Source of the DNA: Arbacia lixula
Taxonomy: Eukaryota > Echinodermata > Echinoidea > Arbacioida > Arbaciidae
DNA length: 64,000 bases
Assembly: GCA_963669155.1 (NCBI GenBank)
Contig: OZ022595.1
Coordinates: 16,847,239 to 16,911,238 of the forward strand
Direction of reading: 5' to 3'
In this document: piece by piece, positions 35,561 to 49,358 of the stretch
Layout: every line of letters starts with the position of its first letter
How positions within the stretch are numbered: the first letter of the stretch is position 1
Position numbers and translations under genes: made by a program
The notes under the pieces: model-generated
The model's input: only the letters and a program-made list of their open reading frames with translations
Database searches by the model: none
Told to the model about the DNA's origin: nothing

Positions 35561-37162
35561 ACTGAAATACCATTGTTAGGTACAGGTTAATGGAATAACT
35601 CGTTACCCGAGGGAAGAAACATCCATAAATTTGACTACGTTAGTAAACCGGTCTATTGAGAGTTCCCTTTTAATTTATTATCATACCAAGTTTGCTACCT
35701 AAGCATTGAGATTTATTTTGCATGAAGCCATGCGTTTCCCCTTTCTTTATGGTCAAAGAACGTTTTCAAATCATCAGAAGCCCCACCTTGCATTGAATGT
35801 GGCTGCTATGGACAATGCAATACTAAATACAATAGAAAATTCAAGTTAATCAAATTGCGAATTCCAGTGTCATCGCATGAAAGATAACATAGAAACTGAA
35901 AGTAGAGGTACTTTACGAATCATCTCAAATTGAATGCGATGCCAAATGACGAGGGAAATACTTGTGATAATTATACAAATTCAACTACACTTGTGACGTT
36001 TATGCACGAATGAAAATGTCAGACATCCAAACCAGATCACTTGCGTGGATAGGTTATTCATTACGTTTCGGGGACTATGCCTAATATCACGAACCGTTCT
36101 TTAGGCACATACGTGAAGTGAAATTAGCTGACCCAGATACTTAATGACATCATTATCTTTCCAGTGCAGAAATATATTAACTAGAAATTTGTACAATACT
36201 GCGTGTGTGTATCTGAAATTAATTGTGCTTTCCGGGAGCGATTATAGGAACGTCCACATTGGCGCCATTTGCCAGTACCACGTGATAGAGTGGCGAGCAA
36301 CTCGTTGTGTGTCTGTCTTCTTATTGGCGAACGAGTACAACGACGTGGCATTGTTCTTGCTTTGTGTAATCGGGGGAAACCTCCAGCATCATCCGGCAGA
36401 CTTCATCTGCAAACCGCATCCATGTAAACGTACAGCTTGGGTCCAATTACTTGCGGTTGGGTCGCACCTGGTTCCATGGATATATGACATGTTCTACTTT
36501 GATGTGTTTTAGGTAAAATAGAAGTTATGAGAACGGTGAAGGTATCGGGAAGATGGTTTAGACTTGAAATGCGAATTAATTATAGTTCCGGTTTTGATTT
36601 CATGTCATTTGTTAACCCGTACATTATCAGCCCTTTTGCCACCTTCATGCCAACGAAAGAATTATGCTGTTTTTGTTTTTTATAAATATACCGATATATA
36701 TATAATTATATAATCATGTGTGTGTGTGTGTGCGTATGTAGACTATGATATTATGTTATGGCATTAGATAAGGTTCGACGATGGTAAAGGCATGGAAAGT
36801 ACGTTTATGAATTAATCATATTGCATCGGCTACCATCAGCAATTTGATTAATGCACAGTCGTTCTCTTTTGTGACTCGGGGGAGTCACAAAATAAAGCAT
36901 TACAGAAACTTCTTTGATCCCATTTTCGATTCAGCCGGCCCTCTGAATATTTTTTTATTGGACATCACGCATACACAGAGGAGGATACGCAGACTATTTG
37001 GGAGAAATATACTTCCCGTATTTGCTTGCACATTTGTAAGATGTAAAACTTACAAAGCATCCTTTAAGATTTAATCGAGAAATATCGTAGCAATAAGTTC
37101 ATCAGGCTCGAAACATGATTTATCTTGCAGTAGGAAATGTTTCCATTTCACACTGTCCCGCG
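35561..37162. other. Unassigned DNA
   Basis: A 122-codon plus frame at 36144-36512 lies in a locally GC-richer patch but has no recognisable domain. TA- and TG-repeats lie at 36695-36735. Confidence 0.4.
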
Positions 37163-37426
37163 TCATATTACATATTTATATATTGCAGATATTTTCCTTT
37201 CAGGTAGGTCTGTAGGTAACATTAGAAAAGTGCTCGTTGGCACCCAAACTAGTATTTCCATCTGGAAAAGTACCAAATTTTGCATTCGCCTGTCCTCATT
37301 TACTACATTAAAGGCACTACATGACAACTCTACCACCTCATCAGCAAAGGAATTGGAATCTATTTCTTTAAACATCCTTGGTTCTGGCTTATATTTCATG
37401 TATTTTGTTAATGTGTTTCGTATCAT
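37163..37426 (-). pseudogene. Possible LINE ORF2 linker remnant
   Basis: The minus frame contains KPEPRMFKEIDSNSFADEVV, then ELSCSAFNVVNEDRRMQNLV. This resembles the segment between endonuclease and reverse transcriptase in CR1/Jockey ORF2 (R-FK-FN---F--DL--L-W--V----D----V--W---F). Neither the endonuclease nor the GVPQG/YADD boxes follow, and the usual HAP motif is not found. The match is by pattern only. Confidence 0.35.
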
Positions 37427-39670
37427 CTCATGTTGGTATGTATGTTAACGTTGCTGTTCGTATTTCTTTTCGTAAGCGTGTCTTGCGGTATAATATAAAT
37501 AATTACGAGGGCATTTTGTCATTGCTGGGCGATATATCTACCGTACATGTTATAAGAACTGAAGGAATGCAGAGTATAATGGTACATGTCCACTCATGCA
37601 TTTTTATATTTCAACATACAAAATGTAAAATGATGTATGAATAAATGAAGTGATATAGGAATATGAATATAAGTATAATCAAGGTGGATCTTTAATTCTT
37701 TGGAGCAGTCATCTTCGCACTTAAGGAAGCCTTTGCTGTATACATGTGATGATGAGCGATATCACGAGTCGTGGCTTTCACTTGTTCAATAACCTTGACA
37801 GCTAGATCGCGATGTAGGTTGGGTAAGCATGCAGCCAAAGTCAATGTTTGTCTGCTCGCTTCGCATCAAATCTACACATCATGTACATCAGTATGATAAC
37901 ATCATATCACAGGCATAGGACTGGGGGAAGTGGGGTGTGTATTGGGTCAAGCACTCGACAGCAGATAACGAGTCTATTGCAGTTTCTTCCGGACTCGCCC
38001 TGGTAGGACGTGAAAGCCAAAATAGTGCACATACTGAATGCATGCATGATATGTATCTCAAGACAGGCATGACAGGAGGTAAGACCTAGATCATCACTCT
38101 GATTTCTGGATTTCTGTAAATTGCCTTTTACTGTCATATATCAGTATTTATCTGTCTTCGTAGGCATTGCTTTAAAATCGCTCGGTATTGATGATGATGG
38201 TTTTAAATCAAGTTTTGCTTTGATGCACATGCCATTAAGTTACATAAGTATGGGTAGAATAATACTGATAGTTCTAAGGAATATTGTGCATCATATTAAG
38301 TGAATTGATGTAAACATGCTCCTTCCTATTGAGACGATATAAGTTAAACGATATCACACCATTCGTTTTGATATCGTGCAAGGAATGTTGAGAGGAATAT
38401 AATATTTCATTATAATCAATTCATTATTTTATTTTGATTATTTGATAATAATGTTTTATTACAATCATAATCTCTCAAATCAGAAAAGATTACGATTTTG
38501 CATCTCCGTTTTCCTACTCGTGGAAACGCTTAATGCTTTTAAGTCATGTTCATTATTTGTACATTCACAAGGGGGCTGTTTGTACATTGCTGTGGTGACA
38601 TTTGATTTGCTTCATGGGAACTCGTATTTTGACATGTGGTTGTGTTAAATATAATATCCTGGAAGAAATTGGCCTTGCCTTGTACACGAAACATGGCCTC
38701 AAAAGAACAAGAAATGAAAAATAATGTTCACATTTAATCATACGTAATGCATACTTTTTGATATTTTTGATCAGAGACACTTTAAAATATTGGAAGGTGC
38801 TTTTTTATTCTCGCTCTCAATAACTTAATAGAATCGGTGATTTATAGCTGTTTTTATAAAGTATTAAGTAGCGTATACAGTAATGTATATGCCATTACTA
38901 AAATTAAAGAACTTTTGTTGAAATGCAGCTCCTGTGCTTTCGACAGTGCAATCAGATGTCTGGGGTACACACCGTCGACACTATTGTCAGCTCCACTTAG
39001 CATATTTTATTGATACATCTTTACAATGATTAAATCCTGAAATTATTGAGGGATATCTGATTGAAAATGGCAGAATCAATTTAAGTAGACAGTGTGTACT
39101 TGTCATTACTTTTTATACATATCAGTTTATTCATTCTGAGTCATGAGTGTATGCAATAGTTGCACGAGTTTTATTACATAGTTGCACTGCTTAGAAACCT
39201 CTCTTGTAATGATATATCGGCGGCAATACCCCATTCAATCGGCTCTCAACAATACACCATCCTTCTATTGTCTGATTGGTCTGAGCTGTCTTCTTTATAT
39301 GGTGGATTATGGGAAGAGCGAACACGTCCTATCGCCCAAATTGCTTTTATTATTCCTTCATAAAAGAAACAAACACGTTTTGAGCATCAATTTGACCAAA
39401 ATTATATCGCTAATGGAAACTCCATTTTATTTACGACAGTACTTTAAAGCTTATCTGTATTTCCTCTATCATACGAATTACCTTTGTACCTTACCTCTAA
39501 AATGATAGTATTTGTGCAAGGACCATATCTTATGGATTAGATATTCCCGCCAGTGGCTTCTCTCAAACAAATCACTTTCTGACAAAGAAGAAAGAGAGGA
39601 TTATCGCAACACTGCATGCTAGAATTTATTATTCACTCAATAACCTTCGACGCCCATAATCACAATATCA
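37427..39670. other. Unassigned AT-rich DNA
   Basis: Only short frames with no recognisable product. No repeat pair was noticed. Confidence 0.45.
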
Positions 39671-40042
39671 TTAAAGGGCATATACTGTACTGGGAAGGCA
39701 AAAAAGCCTCCAAAATGTAATTGTTAGCAATCTTCTTGCCAATGGTCTTAAATTCATGTATTGTCTATTTTAGAAGCTTGCTGAAAGTTATTTGCTCTCA
39801 AATGATCCACATATGGAGTAATAAATGATTAATGATTAAATCCTCAAAATGTTCGGTCCGAACACTTTGAGGATTTGTGATTTAATCACTCATTACTCCA
39901 AATGTAGATCATTTGAGAGCAAATAACTTTCAGCAAGCTTCTAAAATAGACAATACATGAATTTAAGACCATTGGTAAGAAGATTGCTAACAATTTCATT
40001 TTGAAGGCTTTTTTGCCTCCAAGTACAGTATATGCCCTTTAA
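39671..40042. mobile_element. Fold-back element, 372 bp, near-perfect long arms
   Basis: The two halves are inverted copies over almost their whole length. Outer ends are TTAAAGGGCATATACTGTAC and its inverse. The arms continue through GGCAAAAAAGCC, GTTAGCAATCTTCTTGCCAA, TAGAAGCTTGCTGAAAGTTA and TTTGCTCTCAAATGATC. The centre is AAATCCTCAAAATGTTCGG/CCGAACACTTTGAGGATTT near 39850. Arms are about 180 bp and over 90% identical. TTAA is present at both tips. With no coding capacity it is a non-autonomous fold-back element, young by its arm identity. Confidence 0.88.
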
Positions 40043-40619
40043 AATGGCTAAAACACGCATGTCCTGCTGTCTAGTCTACACAATGATATCATAAATAACC
40101 TCAAGCTAATTGAAGGCATCTCTCCATTTCGCATACAGGCTACCACTCAATACCACCACGATAATTACGATGGCTGACACGATTGCTCGGTTGTAGAAAA
40201 ACAATACTTTACCTACATGTACATATATCAGTATTTGTGCTTTGTCGACATGGAAACTGAGACAATTTTTTTAATCAAACGGTATTTCATATATTGGATT
40301 TAAAGACTGCAGACGTATTTCGAGTGAATCAAATTAAAGAGAACTAGCGTTTAACCCTATTCTATTGCGCAAATAAAATTTTGGCTTCCAATAAATTACG
40401 AGTCAAAGTAAAAAAAGAAGAAAATGTTGCTAAAAATATTATAGGAGGTTACAGATAAAAGTGTACTACGTATCTTTGTGTCATTTTCACTTGAAAAGTA
40501 ACAGCAATAGCATAGTGGCCGCTACCACTTTACCACGATGGAGACTCATACAAAAATCACATACATTCATTTCTAGATTGTTATACTGTAGTCTATGACT
40601 CTTTAGATGCATTGCTGCC

Positions 40620-41151
40620 TTGGTCACAACCGGCCGTGCATCTGTATGCGTCTGCTCTGCGTCGGTTTTTGTAGAAAATACTTGCGTCGGACGCGAGGAG
40701 GACGCAGGAAGGTATTCGACAGGTCAAATCAATTGAGTTTGGCCATGTTTTTTCTTCATGAAGATAACACGTGCATCAATTTGAAGGAGTATGTGCGGAG
40801 GTGCACGCTCGTAAGAGTCAGCTCATTTTGTGAGCAGGTCAGAGCCATCTGTAAACAGAGTTTGGCCAACTCGGGTTCAATAGCTCACAGCATGGCGCGT
40901 GTTGCTTTGTTGGGCAAGCGAATAACAAAAGAATATGCGCCATGTTGTAACCTAATGAAACCGAGTTGGCCAAACTCTGTATATAGATGGCTCTGGAGCA
41001 TGTCGCAAGTCGCATGTGAGTGCCCGTACACAGGACGTACATTGCCTGCAAAGTCTCCTTATTCTTGGTACAGCCATGTCGACACGCAAGGTGACACGAC
41101 GCAAGTTGCGGACGCGCACGCGCAAAAACACGCATGACCGGTTGTGACCAA
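40620..41151. mobile_element. Nested palindromic element with TTGGTCACAACCGG ends
   Basis: TTGGTCACAACCGG at 40620-40633 is exactly inverted at 41138-41151, with looser matching just inside (GTGCATCTGTATGCG against ATGCGTGTTTTTGCG). A second, better inner palindrome has arms GAGCCATCTGTAAACAGAG with TTTGGCCAACTCGG at 40842-40876 and 40961-40994. CpG-rich arms give overlapping frames of 106-176 codons on both strands, none resembling a protein. The size and structure fit a non-autonomous DNA transposon. No target duplication is obvious. Confidence 0.72.
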
Positions 41152-41157
41152 TAACGC

Positions 41158-41220
41158 ATAACCTTCTGTGTTGCAGGCAAACCGCTGCTGCATTGATTTG
41201 TGTGAAACATAAAGGGTTAG
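41158..41220. mobile_element. TTAA-type miniature element 5
   Basis: The left end reads ATAACCTTCTGTGTTGCAGG. The right end, inverted, reads CTAACCCTTTATGTTTCACA. The element is 63 bp and lies seven bases from the palindromic element, so one may have inserted beside or into the other. Confidence 0.5.
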
Positions 41221-43004
41221 TACAATATCCGTGCCACGTGTCTCTTCTACACCAATGGCAAAGTCCCCACACATTACAAGCTTATACATAATTATACATT
41301 GTAAAACGGAGCATACTTCTGTATGAACTTGTGAACTTCGTGGAAAAGTACTGAAGTCTCTGTAGACGGTTTCCTGAATTTGGTTTATTTTACTGTACAT
41401 GTATACAGACGCCGATGAAGGTGTATCGTACTGCATTCTGATACCATACCTTGCATCACTGACAGCCTACATAACGCTTGAATGGTCACAGTAAAGAACT
41501 TGCCCTCCTGTTATTGGATGTGATGACGGGTGGAAAATACGCCCAAATGAAGCAGGAGCAACGATTCAATCTCGTTCTCAGTATGCTCATAGTACAGACA
41601 GTAACGCAACCTTCAACAAAAGGTGTTTTAAAAGCCAAATATTATGGAAAATTAGATACAGGGGTGTGTAAATGTCGCATTTTGCATGTAACAACGATAA
41701 TGATTCAACTTATTGAGATCTTTTTTTCTTGGATACGTCCATATTTTCTTCCTTCAAAATATATATCTACGTTTTTTAAGGTAAAATAATGCATTCTCTA
41801 TACGTTTGTTATGTCCAATCTAAACATTGTCAAAACGTGTGAGTTTAGCTTTAACTTCTACCACCTGCATGATAAGTCGACAATGACCTTTTAATTGTTG
41901 TGCTGGACAAATAAAAGCAATGTAGACAGTTGACTTTCATATTACTTGCTTCAACACGATTATTCTGCATTTTGTATTTACGACATCTTGCAGTAACCAA
42001 ATCACAAACATTGCAATACAATACAATGTTGTGGTATAATTTTTATGATGGCATGTTTTAGTTCAACCCCACTGCCTTTGAATTCTTTCCAAATCAATAC
42101 TTACCCCTAATAACCCCCGTCAAAGGTGCTTTGTAGGGGTAGCAATAAGCAAAAGAAACGATGCTACGTGATTTTACTGATCATTTTACAGAACAATTCG
42201 GAAATTCCTTCAATTCCGTCATCATATCGTCGAGATTGTGTAAAACAAAACGCACATTTCACTTTTTCTAGCAAGGAAGCTAAGTTCATAAAGATAAATA
42301 CATTATTACCCCAAAGACGACTTATCAAGTTTAGGCTTTGACCTTGTTATTTCATTTTCCACTTCCTGACCTCATTTTACTGTGCTTCGTGTTCTCTACT
42401 ATAGTCTACATATCTGGTTGGAGATAAGAGTGTTCATGTATTGGTCTACCAAAGTGTATGAATGAGTTAAGCCGTTATTTGCGACTTCTAAATTTTTTTG
42501 TATTAAGAAGTTTTTATTTGTCAACAACTTCAATTCATACATGTGATATACAAAATAAAATACATACGGCAATACAATATATCCTTACAAATTAATATAT
42601 GAATACATTGTAAACTCATATAGTTAACACTTTACATTTTCTCTTTTTTCCTTTAGTGTTACAATAACACCTAATAAAACTCAACGTACTCAATTTTTTT
42701 GTTGTGTCAAAATATTCATAACATGACAAATTTTCCAAATACACAAAGCCAATCATTAATACAACCTAGTCGAATTGAAGCCATTAACAAGGATTTTCCA
42801 TAACCCCCCCCCCTCCCCACCTTGGCCTCATTCCTCAAATATTTCATATCCTCTAACAACAACAACAGCATCTGGCCCTGAACCCTACACCTCCCCATAA
42901 CCCCTCCCCCTCCCATGCCCTTCGTCGTCACAACCTTCCCGTTCTACTCGTGTGGGGGCGGAAAGAACGTTTTCTTTTCTTCTCTGAATGGTAAGAATGA
43001 AACA

Positions 43005-43190
43005 AAAATATATATATATATACATATATATATTAATGAAAAATACTCTCATACCTCAAATAGTTTATTCATTATCGTTATTATACACACATGTTATTTA
43101 TTTCATTTATTCATTTTCACTTCATTTTTTTTTTTATTATCATTATTTTATTATTATTATTATTATTATTTTTTTTTTTTTTTTTTTTGC
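43005..43190. repeat. (TA)n, (TTA)n and poly-T tract
   Basis: TA-rich at 43008-43033, then T-rich with (TTA)n at 43145-43170 and a T run to 43188. Confidence 0.93.
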
Positions 43191-45513
43191 ACATCTAGCT
43201 CTCCCTAAACTCCTCCCAACATTCCCATTTTCTTAAGTGAAGGGGGTATTTATTTCTATTTAATGCCAATTTTCTTTCTTCAAATTCATCTTCTTTGAAT
43301 TTACGTTTAATCTTATTCAAAACTATTTCTGATTTTTTTTCTCTACCACTGAAAACTAAATACTTCACAAGGATTATTAAGTGATTAACCAATTTTTCTT
43401 TCCTTGATCTGCTAATTTTATCCCCCAAAATATAAAAAAAAAAATAAATAATTAATAGCATCGATACACAAAAATACCATAGAATAGAATTTTGTCTGAC
43501 ACACAAATTGTTGATTGGAACAAATATAGTCATGCACTAATTCATAAATACTAATTTCTCTCAAAAGGTTTCACGTATTTCAATGAATGGATAAATCGCA
43601 ATACGAATCAAAAGGATGCGTCATTTGCCGTTCTCGAAGTAGACTCCATGATCCACATTTCCGCGAATTTCTCCAACAATTTATCGATTTGATCATCGTG
43701 AGTTGTAGATTGTTTTTCCCGTACATGACAATCATACATGTGCTGTTTCCCTTGTGTTTAAAACATGCAGGAAGGATGGAGTATTTGGCAATGTATGGTT
43801 TGCAATTGAATGAAATGATTTCAGAAAAAAAGAAGAAACACATCAGACAATCGCACTGAGAAACAATAAACAAAAGCTCAAACATTATGATCAGAATATT
43901 ATTGATTTCTACAAATCTGTTTTGTGTATCACTTTAAGTAAGGCAGAAAACCTGTGCAGGTGATCTTACTAGTATTATTTATGCATGATGCATAAGAGTA
44001 TTGGTAAGTTGCTATAATATGTAATTCTGGACCCACATTATTGCCTGCAAAAGCTCTTGATCACGAGTCAGTGCTAGTTTCCTGCATAAACACTTATAAC
44101 CCTTTTATCTGCTTATACTGACTCCCAATTTACTTCTGCAAATCGTTTTCGCTAATCTTTCTGCTCTTGTTCCGAATCAATATAAAAGGCCGTTAAATTA
44201 TTATCGATGTTTCATCATCTCTTAATCATCACCACGACGGATAAACATCTCATTTAGTAGCATTCATTTTTAATATAGACACACTTGTTATTTTGCCATT
44301 ATTAAGATGGAAGGTTTTATCATCCTTCCTGTGTTTTTACAAATGATGGCATTAAGTATGCTTTGACAAAAAAATTAGTTACGAGACAGAAGAACTAGAA
44401 CTATTTACGACGGAAGCTGGATTGCTCTAGACAGTTTCAGATTGAAAAGGGCATCCAAAGTTAAAAAAATGCTTCTGAGATTAACATTAATCGCAAAATG
44501 GTCTTTATCAGTGACGTACGGAATTTAAATGGCCCTTCTTGCATGTATGAAATAACAAGAAGGGAGCTTGAGATGTTATGGGTTCCTTCCTATTTTTAGC
44601 TCTGAAAGTATCTAAACACCGTAGGAACGAAAGAATCGCTGGCGCTTTAAAACAGCCTCAAAGTCATTAATAATGAATGAAGACCCCTCAATTAGCCGAA
44701 GTCTCATCCCTCGCCGAATGGTGGTCGAGCAGATGTAATAACTGGAAGGTCAAGTGCTTTATGTACGTCTCTTCCCAAATCTTCAGAAAGATGAGAAGCA
44801 TCCTATTTTGCATCGTCTCTCTCCCGGTCATCATCATGATGAATGGTGACATCAATGCACATTACGTGCAGCGAAACGAAATGCAGAAATCATCTCTAAA
44901 TATGAAAGAAAGACAAATGGAAGAGGAGGGCAAATCGTCAAACTGCAAGCGATTTGATGGATGAGTGGGAAAGCAAATAAGCCATACTGGTCATCCGGTG
45001 GACAACTTTCAATATGCTTTAATTTCCCATTTCCGTGTAGAAGATCAATGGGGGCTAAGCATCAGATGATGCAGATCTAAAAGGCGCGAAAGCGTGATTA
45101 CGACGACGACAGACGAAATTAGGTTGTCTATTTGAAGAGGGGCATCAATCACTCGCCATATTTTCTGTTTTAGAGACTGGAAAACATTGGAGTCCGTGTA
45201 ATATAATGAAAATGCATGGGAGGAATGAAGGATTTGCTGAAGTAATATGATCAGGAAGTAATAAAAGGAAAGAGCCATGGGGAAAAGTAGAAATATAGGA
45301 TGTGACATGAAATGTTGAAATCCATGGCCATACAGGGAGAAAATCACTACCTTAAGGGCTTCGTGAGAAAACATTGATAATCACACCAGAAGAGCCCTTG
45401 GACATAACAGCAAAGGAACACATTATTGTACTATATTACATGTTTTGGTTTGACACATATCACAACCCATCATGTCTACTTGTGTACTTTTTCTTATGCG
45501 CCTGTGTATATTT

Positions 45514-45542
45514 GTGTGTGTGTGTGTGTGTATGTGTGTGTG
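45514..45542. repeat. (TG)n microsatellite
   Basis: A short (TG)n run with one A interruption, followed by a CT-rich patch. Confidence 0.93.
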
Positions 45543-46470
45543 CCCTTTTCACCTTTTCCCTCTCTCTTTCTTTATATATTCCACATCTTATAATAATTTC
45601 ATTCCACATATCTTATTTAATAAATCGTTGCTTGTTTAATGGAACATGTCCATAATTCAATGATAGTTAGTTTCATTGTTTTCAAAGAGTTTAACATTTT
45701 AAATGTTACACGGCATGCCGCAATATTTTCATTTTTATATACTGTTATGCTTGTTCATGTATACTATTCAAATGAATTGAGCTTTCAAGGACAACTTGCG
45801 TTTTGAAAAACAAATTCTCCTTTATCGCATTGTTCAAATCATTTGCAAACATGAAACATATTGCGGAAAATGTAGACCAATATCATTACAATACGAAAAA
45901 GTAGGCTTTATCCAAGAAATACAGTGACCTACAAATTAAGATCTGATTGTAAATGCGTTTAAAACATGAAATATGACCGATCATAAACAAACTACTCGAT
46001 CTTTCAAAGTATGGATCTGCCATTTGATAACTTGATGAGTAGTTGAGTATATACAAGGATAAGTGGTGATATCTTGATTGAAAATAGCTTTCGAGAGGAT
46101 GAGATAAAGTCGAGTATGTAATGTTGTAATTGATTATGAATGTATAATGTAAATGTAACTAGCGAGATCTCTATCACAGACCATCCGTCAAAATTATGTA
46201 TTATTGAAGTACTCGTATCTGCGTAGAAAATAAAGACAGAGGTTTATTGACGAGGAATGCACTATGCAAAATACTTAAAATACATCATTTCCATTTTAAA
46301 AAAAATCATATATCATGTATATCAACCATGTTTTATATGATGACTTACTAAAGATGTGAGAGATTGTTTACATGGCGTAACTAGCTCATTTTCCCATTTA
46401 ATATCAATATCAATATGATATCACTACAAAACAGAATGATGTTTCCATCATTTGCACAAAGTTCAATCTA

Positions 46471-46645
46471 GTGAAACCTGACTGTAGTGGACACCCAAGG
46501 GAAACAAAAATCATGGCCTTTTTAGACAGGTGTCTGCTATAGGCAGGTTCTTTAACACATGATCTCTCTCTGAAGGAATTATTTTAGTGGCCACTATAGA
46601 CAGGTTGGCTGCTATATACATGTGGCCACTAAGACAGGTTTGACT

Positions 46646-46684
<39 letters not shown>

Positions 46685-46690
46685 CATATG
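46471..46690. mobile_element. Inverted-repeat element with AGTCAAACCTG-type ends plus (TA)n
   Basis: The left end AGTGAAACCTGACTGTAGTGG is mirrored by the right end, inverted AGTCAAACCTGTCTTAGTGG (ends about 46630-46650). Inside, TAGACAGGTGTCTGCTATA and TAGACAGGTTGGCTGCTATA form an internal repeat. A (TA)n run follows at 46649-46690. The pattern is similar to short repeats I associate with several marine invertebrate genomes. That association is from memory. Confidence 0.6.
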
Positions 46691-48490
46691 TATACCAATA
46701 TTCTCACTCAACTGTACATATCAAACTTAAATGGGCATATCGGTGAAGAAGAACCTTTTTACTTTACTTTGGCACAAGCAGACACCCAGATCATCAAATG
46801 AGAACTGAATTTCAGCGCAGGTATTGTGATCTCACCTGATTGGTAAATTACTTCTTCTTTGCTTCCTCATTGTGAATATAACTTAAATGGTCGAGAAAGG
46901 CGGGGAGAGAAGCATAAGAAGAAACAAGAATTCACGCAAGGGTGGTTCTAACAAGACGAAGACGTTGGAGCAATCATGGCAGCTGACGCTATCAATCTCA
47001 GCGTATTGTGTTCCGTATCTTTTTATAGCCACTTTGGGCTGCTTCTATAGAAAGAGGGCATGTACGCATCGATATTTGATCCCTGCGTGACCCATTTCTA
47101 TCAGATTAGTATGTCAGTTTTTGTAAGATAGTTTCGTAGATTTTACTGCAGTGTGAAACACAGTAAACATCTACAATATAGGCGGTCAGTCTAATCTAAA
47201 CATGAAAACCTCATAAATTTACACGTTCGTATACATGACATGTACATGAAAGTACATGTGCCCAATCAATGAATCTTAATCGTTCCATACAGTTAATACG
47301 GTTAATTATTGTTCTAATATGTGCAGTGTTATATCATAATAGATATTCACAGCTGCATCTTTTCTTTTTCTTTTCATGGAAGTGTATTTCTACATTTTGG
47401 TGTATATTCTTTTTGTGTAGTATTGTGTTTGTGCTTGGGGAAAAATGCACTGTGCATTTCGTGTCTTTGTGCGTGCATACGCCACTGTTTCATCGCACTC
47501 CTCTCATCGCATATACTTTGCGTCCTCCACCTTTAAATACATCTCATTTGAACATGACTCGTCTTTTCGGAAATGCTGCAAAAAAACTCTCAGTTTGTTT
47601 GAAAAGAAAATAAGAGAATGAGGTCGAGCAAAATGGCACTTTGTCCAGAGCCATCAAAGCGTTTCCCCGATTTATGCTAACGGTGATCCTTGGTAACCTT
47701 TGGCGGAGCTCGGGCTCGGTCTTCCGCCTAAATCTACGTTAGAATAAATGAAAATTGATAATGGATTGGGTCCAAGAGTGGACGCACAAAATCATCGGAA
47801 CTGGAAAAACAGATTTGCAGTAATGCTGCTTACCTATGTACGCAATTCACCATTCAAGTCATAGAACGTAAATATGCTGTGAGTCATCCCCAAATATAAA
47901 GAGGCATTTCATGGGAAAAAAAGTGATCCATATTGCAATGCAATATGTTTATGCGGTGCACTTCCACGTACTGAAGGAGGAGCAAGATCCCTCTTATGCT
48001 TTATTCTATTTTACTTTAGAACCAAATGTTGGTGTTTACCTACTGGAAAGTGATTGCCTGAGATAAAACAGAATTTAAGGCCGCCTCCAATTTTGTATAC
48101 ATATATGTATAATGCGGAACACATTGTACCCCAAATGCCTATATATGTTTTTTTTTTAAAGAAACGTTTATATTTTCCTCTTTGACTTAACGAAATGCAC
48201 AAAATACACGAAATTAAGTTCAATCTTCAATTTTAATGTACAGTCAAAACTTTTTAATAGTGGCCAGGAGACCGGCTTGCCGTACGCCAAATGCAATTTA
48301 GGGAAAATAATAATTTCGAGAAATCTAAATAATTACAGAAAAGTTTCATTCACATCGTAGTGAGGCTTTCGGTCCCATACGCAACACATCATGTTAGAAT
48401 CGACGTGTGACTAACATTGTCTGGTACTGAGAGAATTAGCAATGACACATCACAGCCATTTGTCACTGTTTCTCACTTAACTGAGCCCTC
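46691..48490. other. Unassigned DNA
   Basis: A fragment GTACAGTCAAAACTTTTTAA followed by TAGTGGCCAGG at 48238-48268 looks like a decayed end of the element at 46471-46650. The 47220-47260 stretch is rich in ACATGTAC palindromes. No gene was recognised. Confidence 0.4.
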
Positions 48491-48491
48491 C

Positions 48492-48660
48492 AAACATCTC
48501 AAATATACGGTTTACGTATTGCTCATTCCTTAGAAATACAGTGAAACATATACTAAAAGATCTTTCAATACAGTTCAAGACCAACATCCCAAATGTATGG
48601 TTTTCGATTTTCTTATCTCTTAGAAATACAATGAAACATGTACGTAAAGACCGTTAAAAG
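48492..48660. repeat. 90-bp tandem duplication (two units)
   Basis: CCAAACATCTCAAATATACGG with TTAGAAATACAGTGAAACAT in the first unit recurs as CCAACATCCCAAATGTATGG with TTAGAAATACAATGAAACAT in the second. The shared TTAGAAATACA blocks are exactly 90 bp apart. Identity is about 80%. Confidence 0.8.
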
Positions 48661-49358
48661 GAGGCAAGAAATATGCTCTCCCATGAGCACGTGGCCTTTC
48701 TGTGGGAGTGACTTTAGTACAGGTTGAAATGAGATATATTCTTTAAGGAGAATCAAACCTTGGGCCTTCATATACGGGTGGTCTTTGTTAACATGTGGTT
48801 GTTGTGAAACGCAGGTTTCCCTGTACCAAAGAAAGACGACGAAAAACAACAGGTGCTTGCGTCACGATATATCTAATCCAATTCAAATTGTTGTAGCATA
48901 TTTGGGTAGTGGAATCAATAATTCTACTTCTGCCGATATTATCGGAAAGGTTAACACCAGAAATGCCCGAGGATTTTCCTTTTGCCTCTGTATGACATCG
49001 TTCTACTTTCTCTGTTTATAGTGAAGAGTTTCATGAAATTATTTTATTTCCTTGACGTCACATTGCGATTCGAAGCAACAAAGTATGTTGTTTTATGCAT
49101 GAGGGGATTCAATTAATGGCAATTAAAAATGGAACATGTTTAGCCAGCCTAGGCAGAGGAGACCTAATTAAAGAAATGTTTCAAGATTTCCAATTTGTGT
49201 TGCAGTCAGCATAATACACAGCATTCATGTCATAAAATATAGAACAAAATATATTTTAGACCACTTTGAATAAGAGCTCCCGATTAAGTGTACTCCCAGT
49301 ATGATTATGAGCGCTGTTAAGTGCGTTGTTCGCCAGATAGACAGTCCATTGAACATGC

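Larger units (their letters stand above)
41221..46470. other. Long non-coding stretch
   Basis: Apart from the simple repeats listed separately, I see nothing supported. Frames of 70-125 codons lack recognisable features. A C-rich/G-rich patch lies at 42800-42960. Confidence 0.5.

Noticed and set aside
40607..41436. Four overlapping frames of 106-176 codons on both strands
   Set aside because: They coincide with the palindromic CpG-rich element, and none resembles a transposase or other protein.
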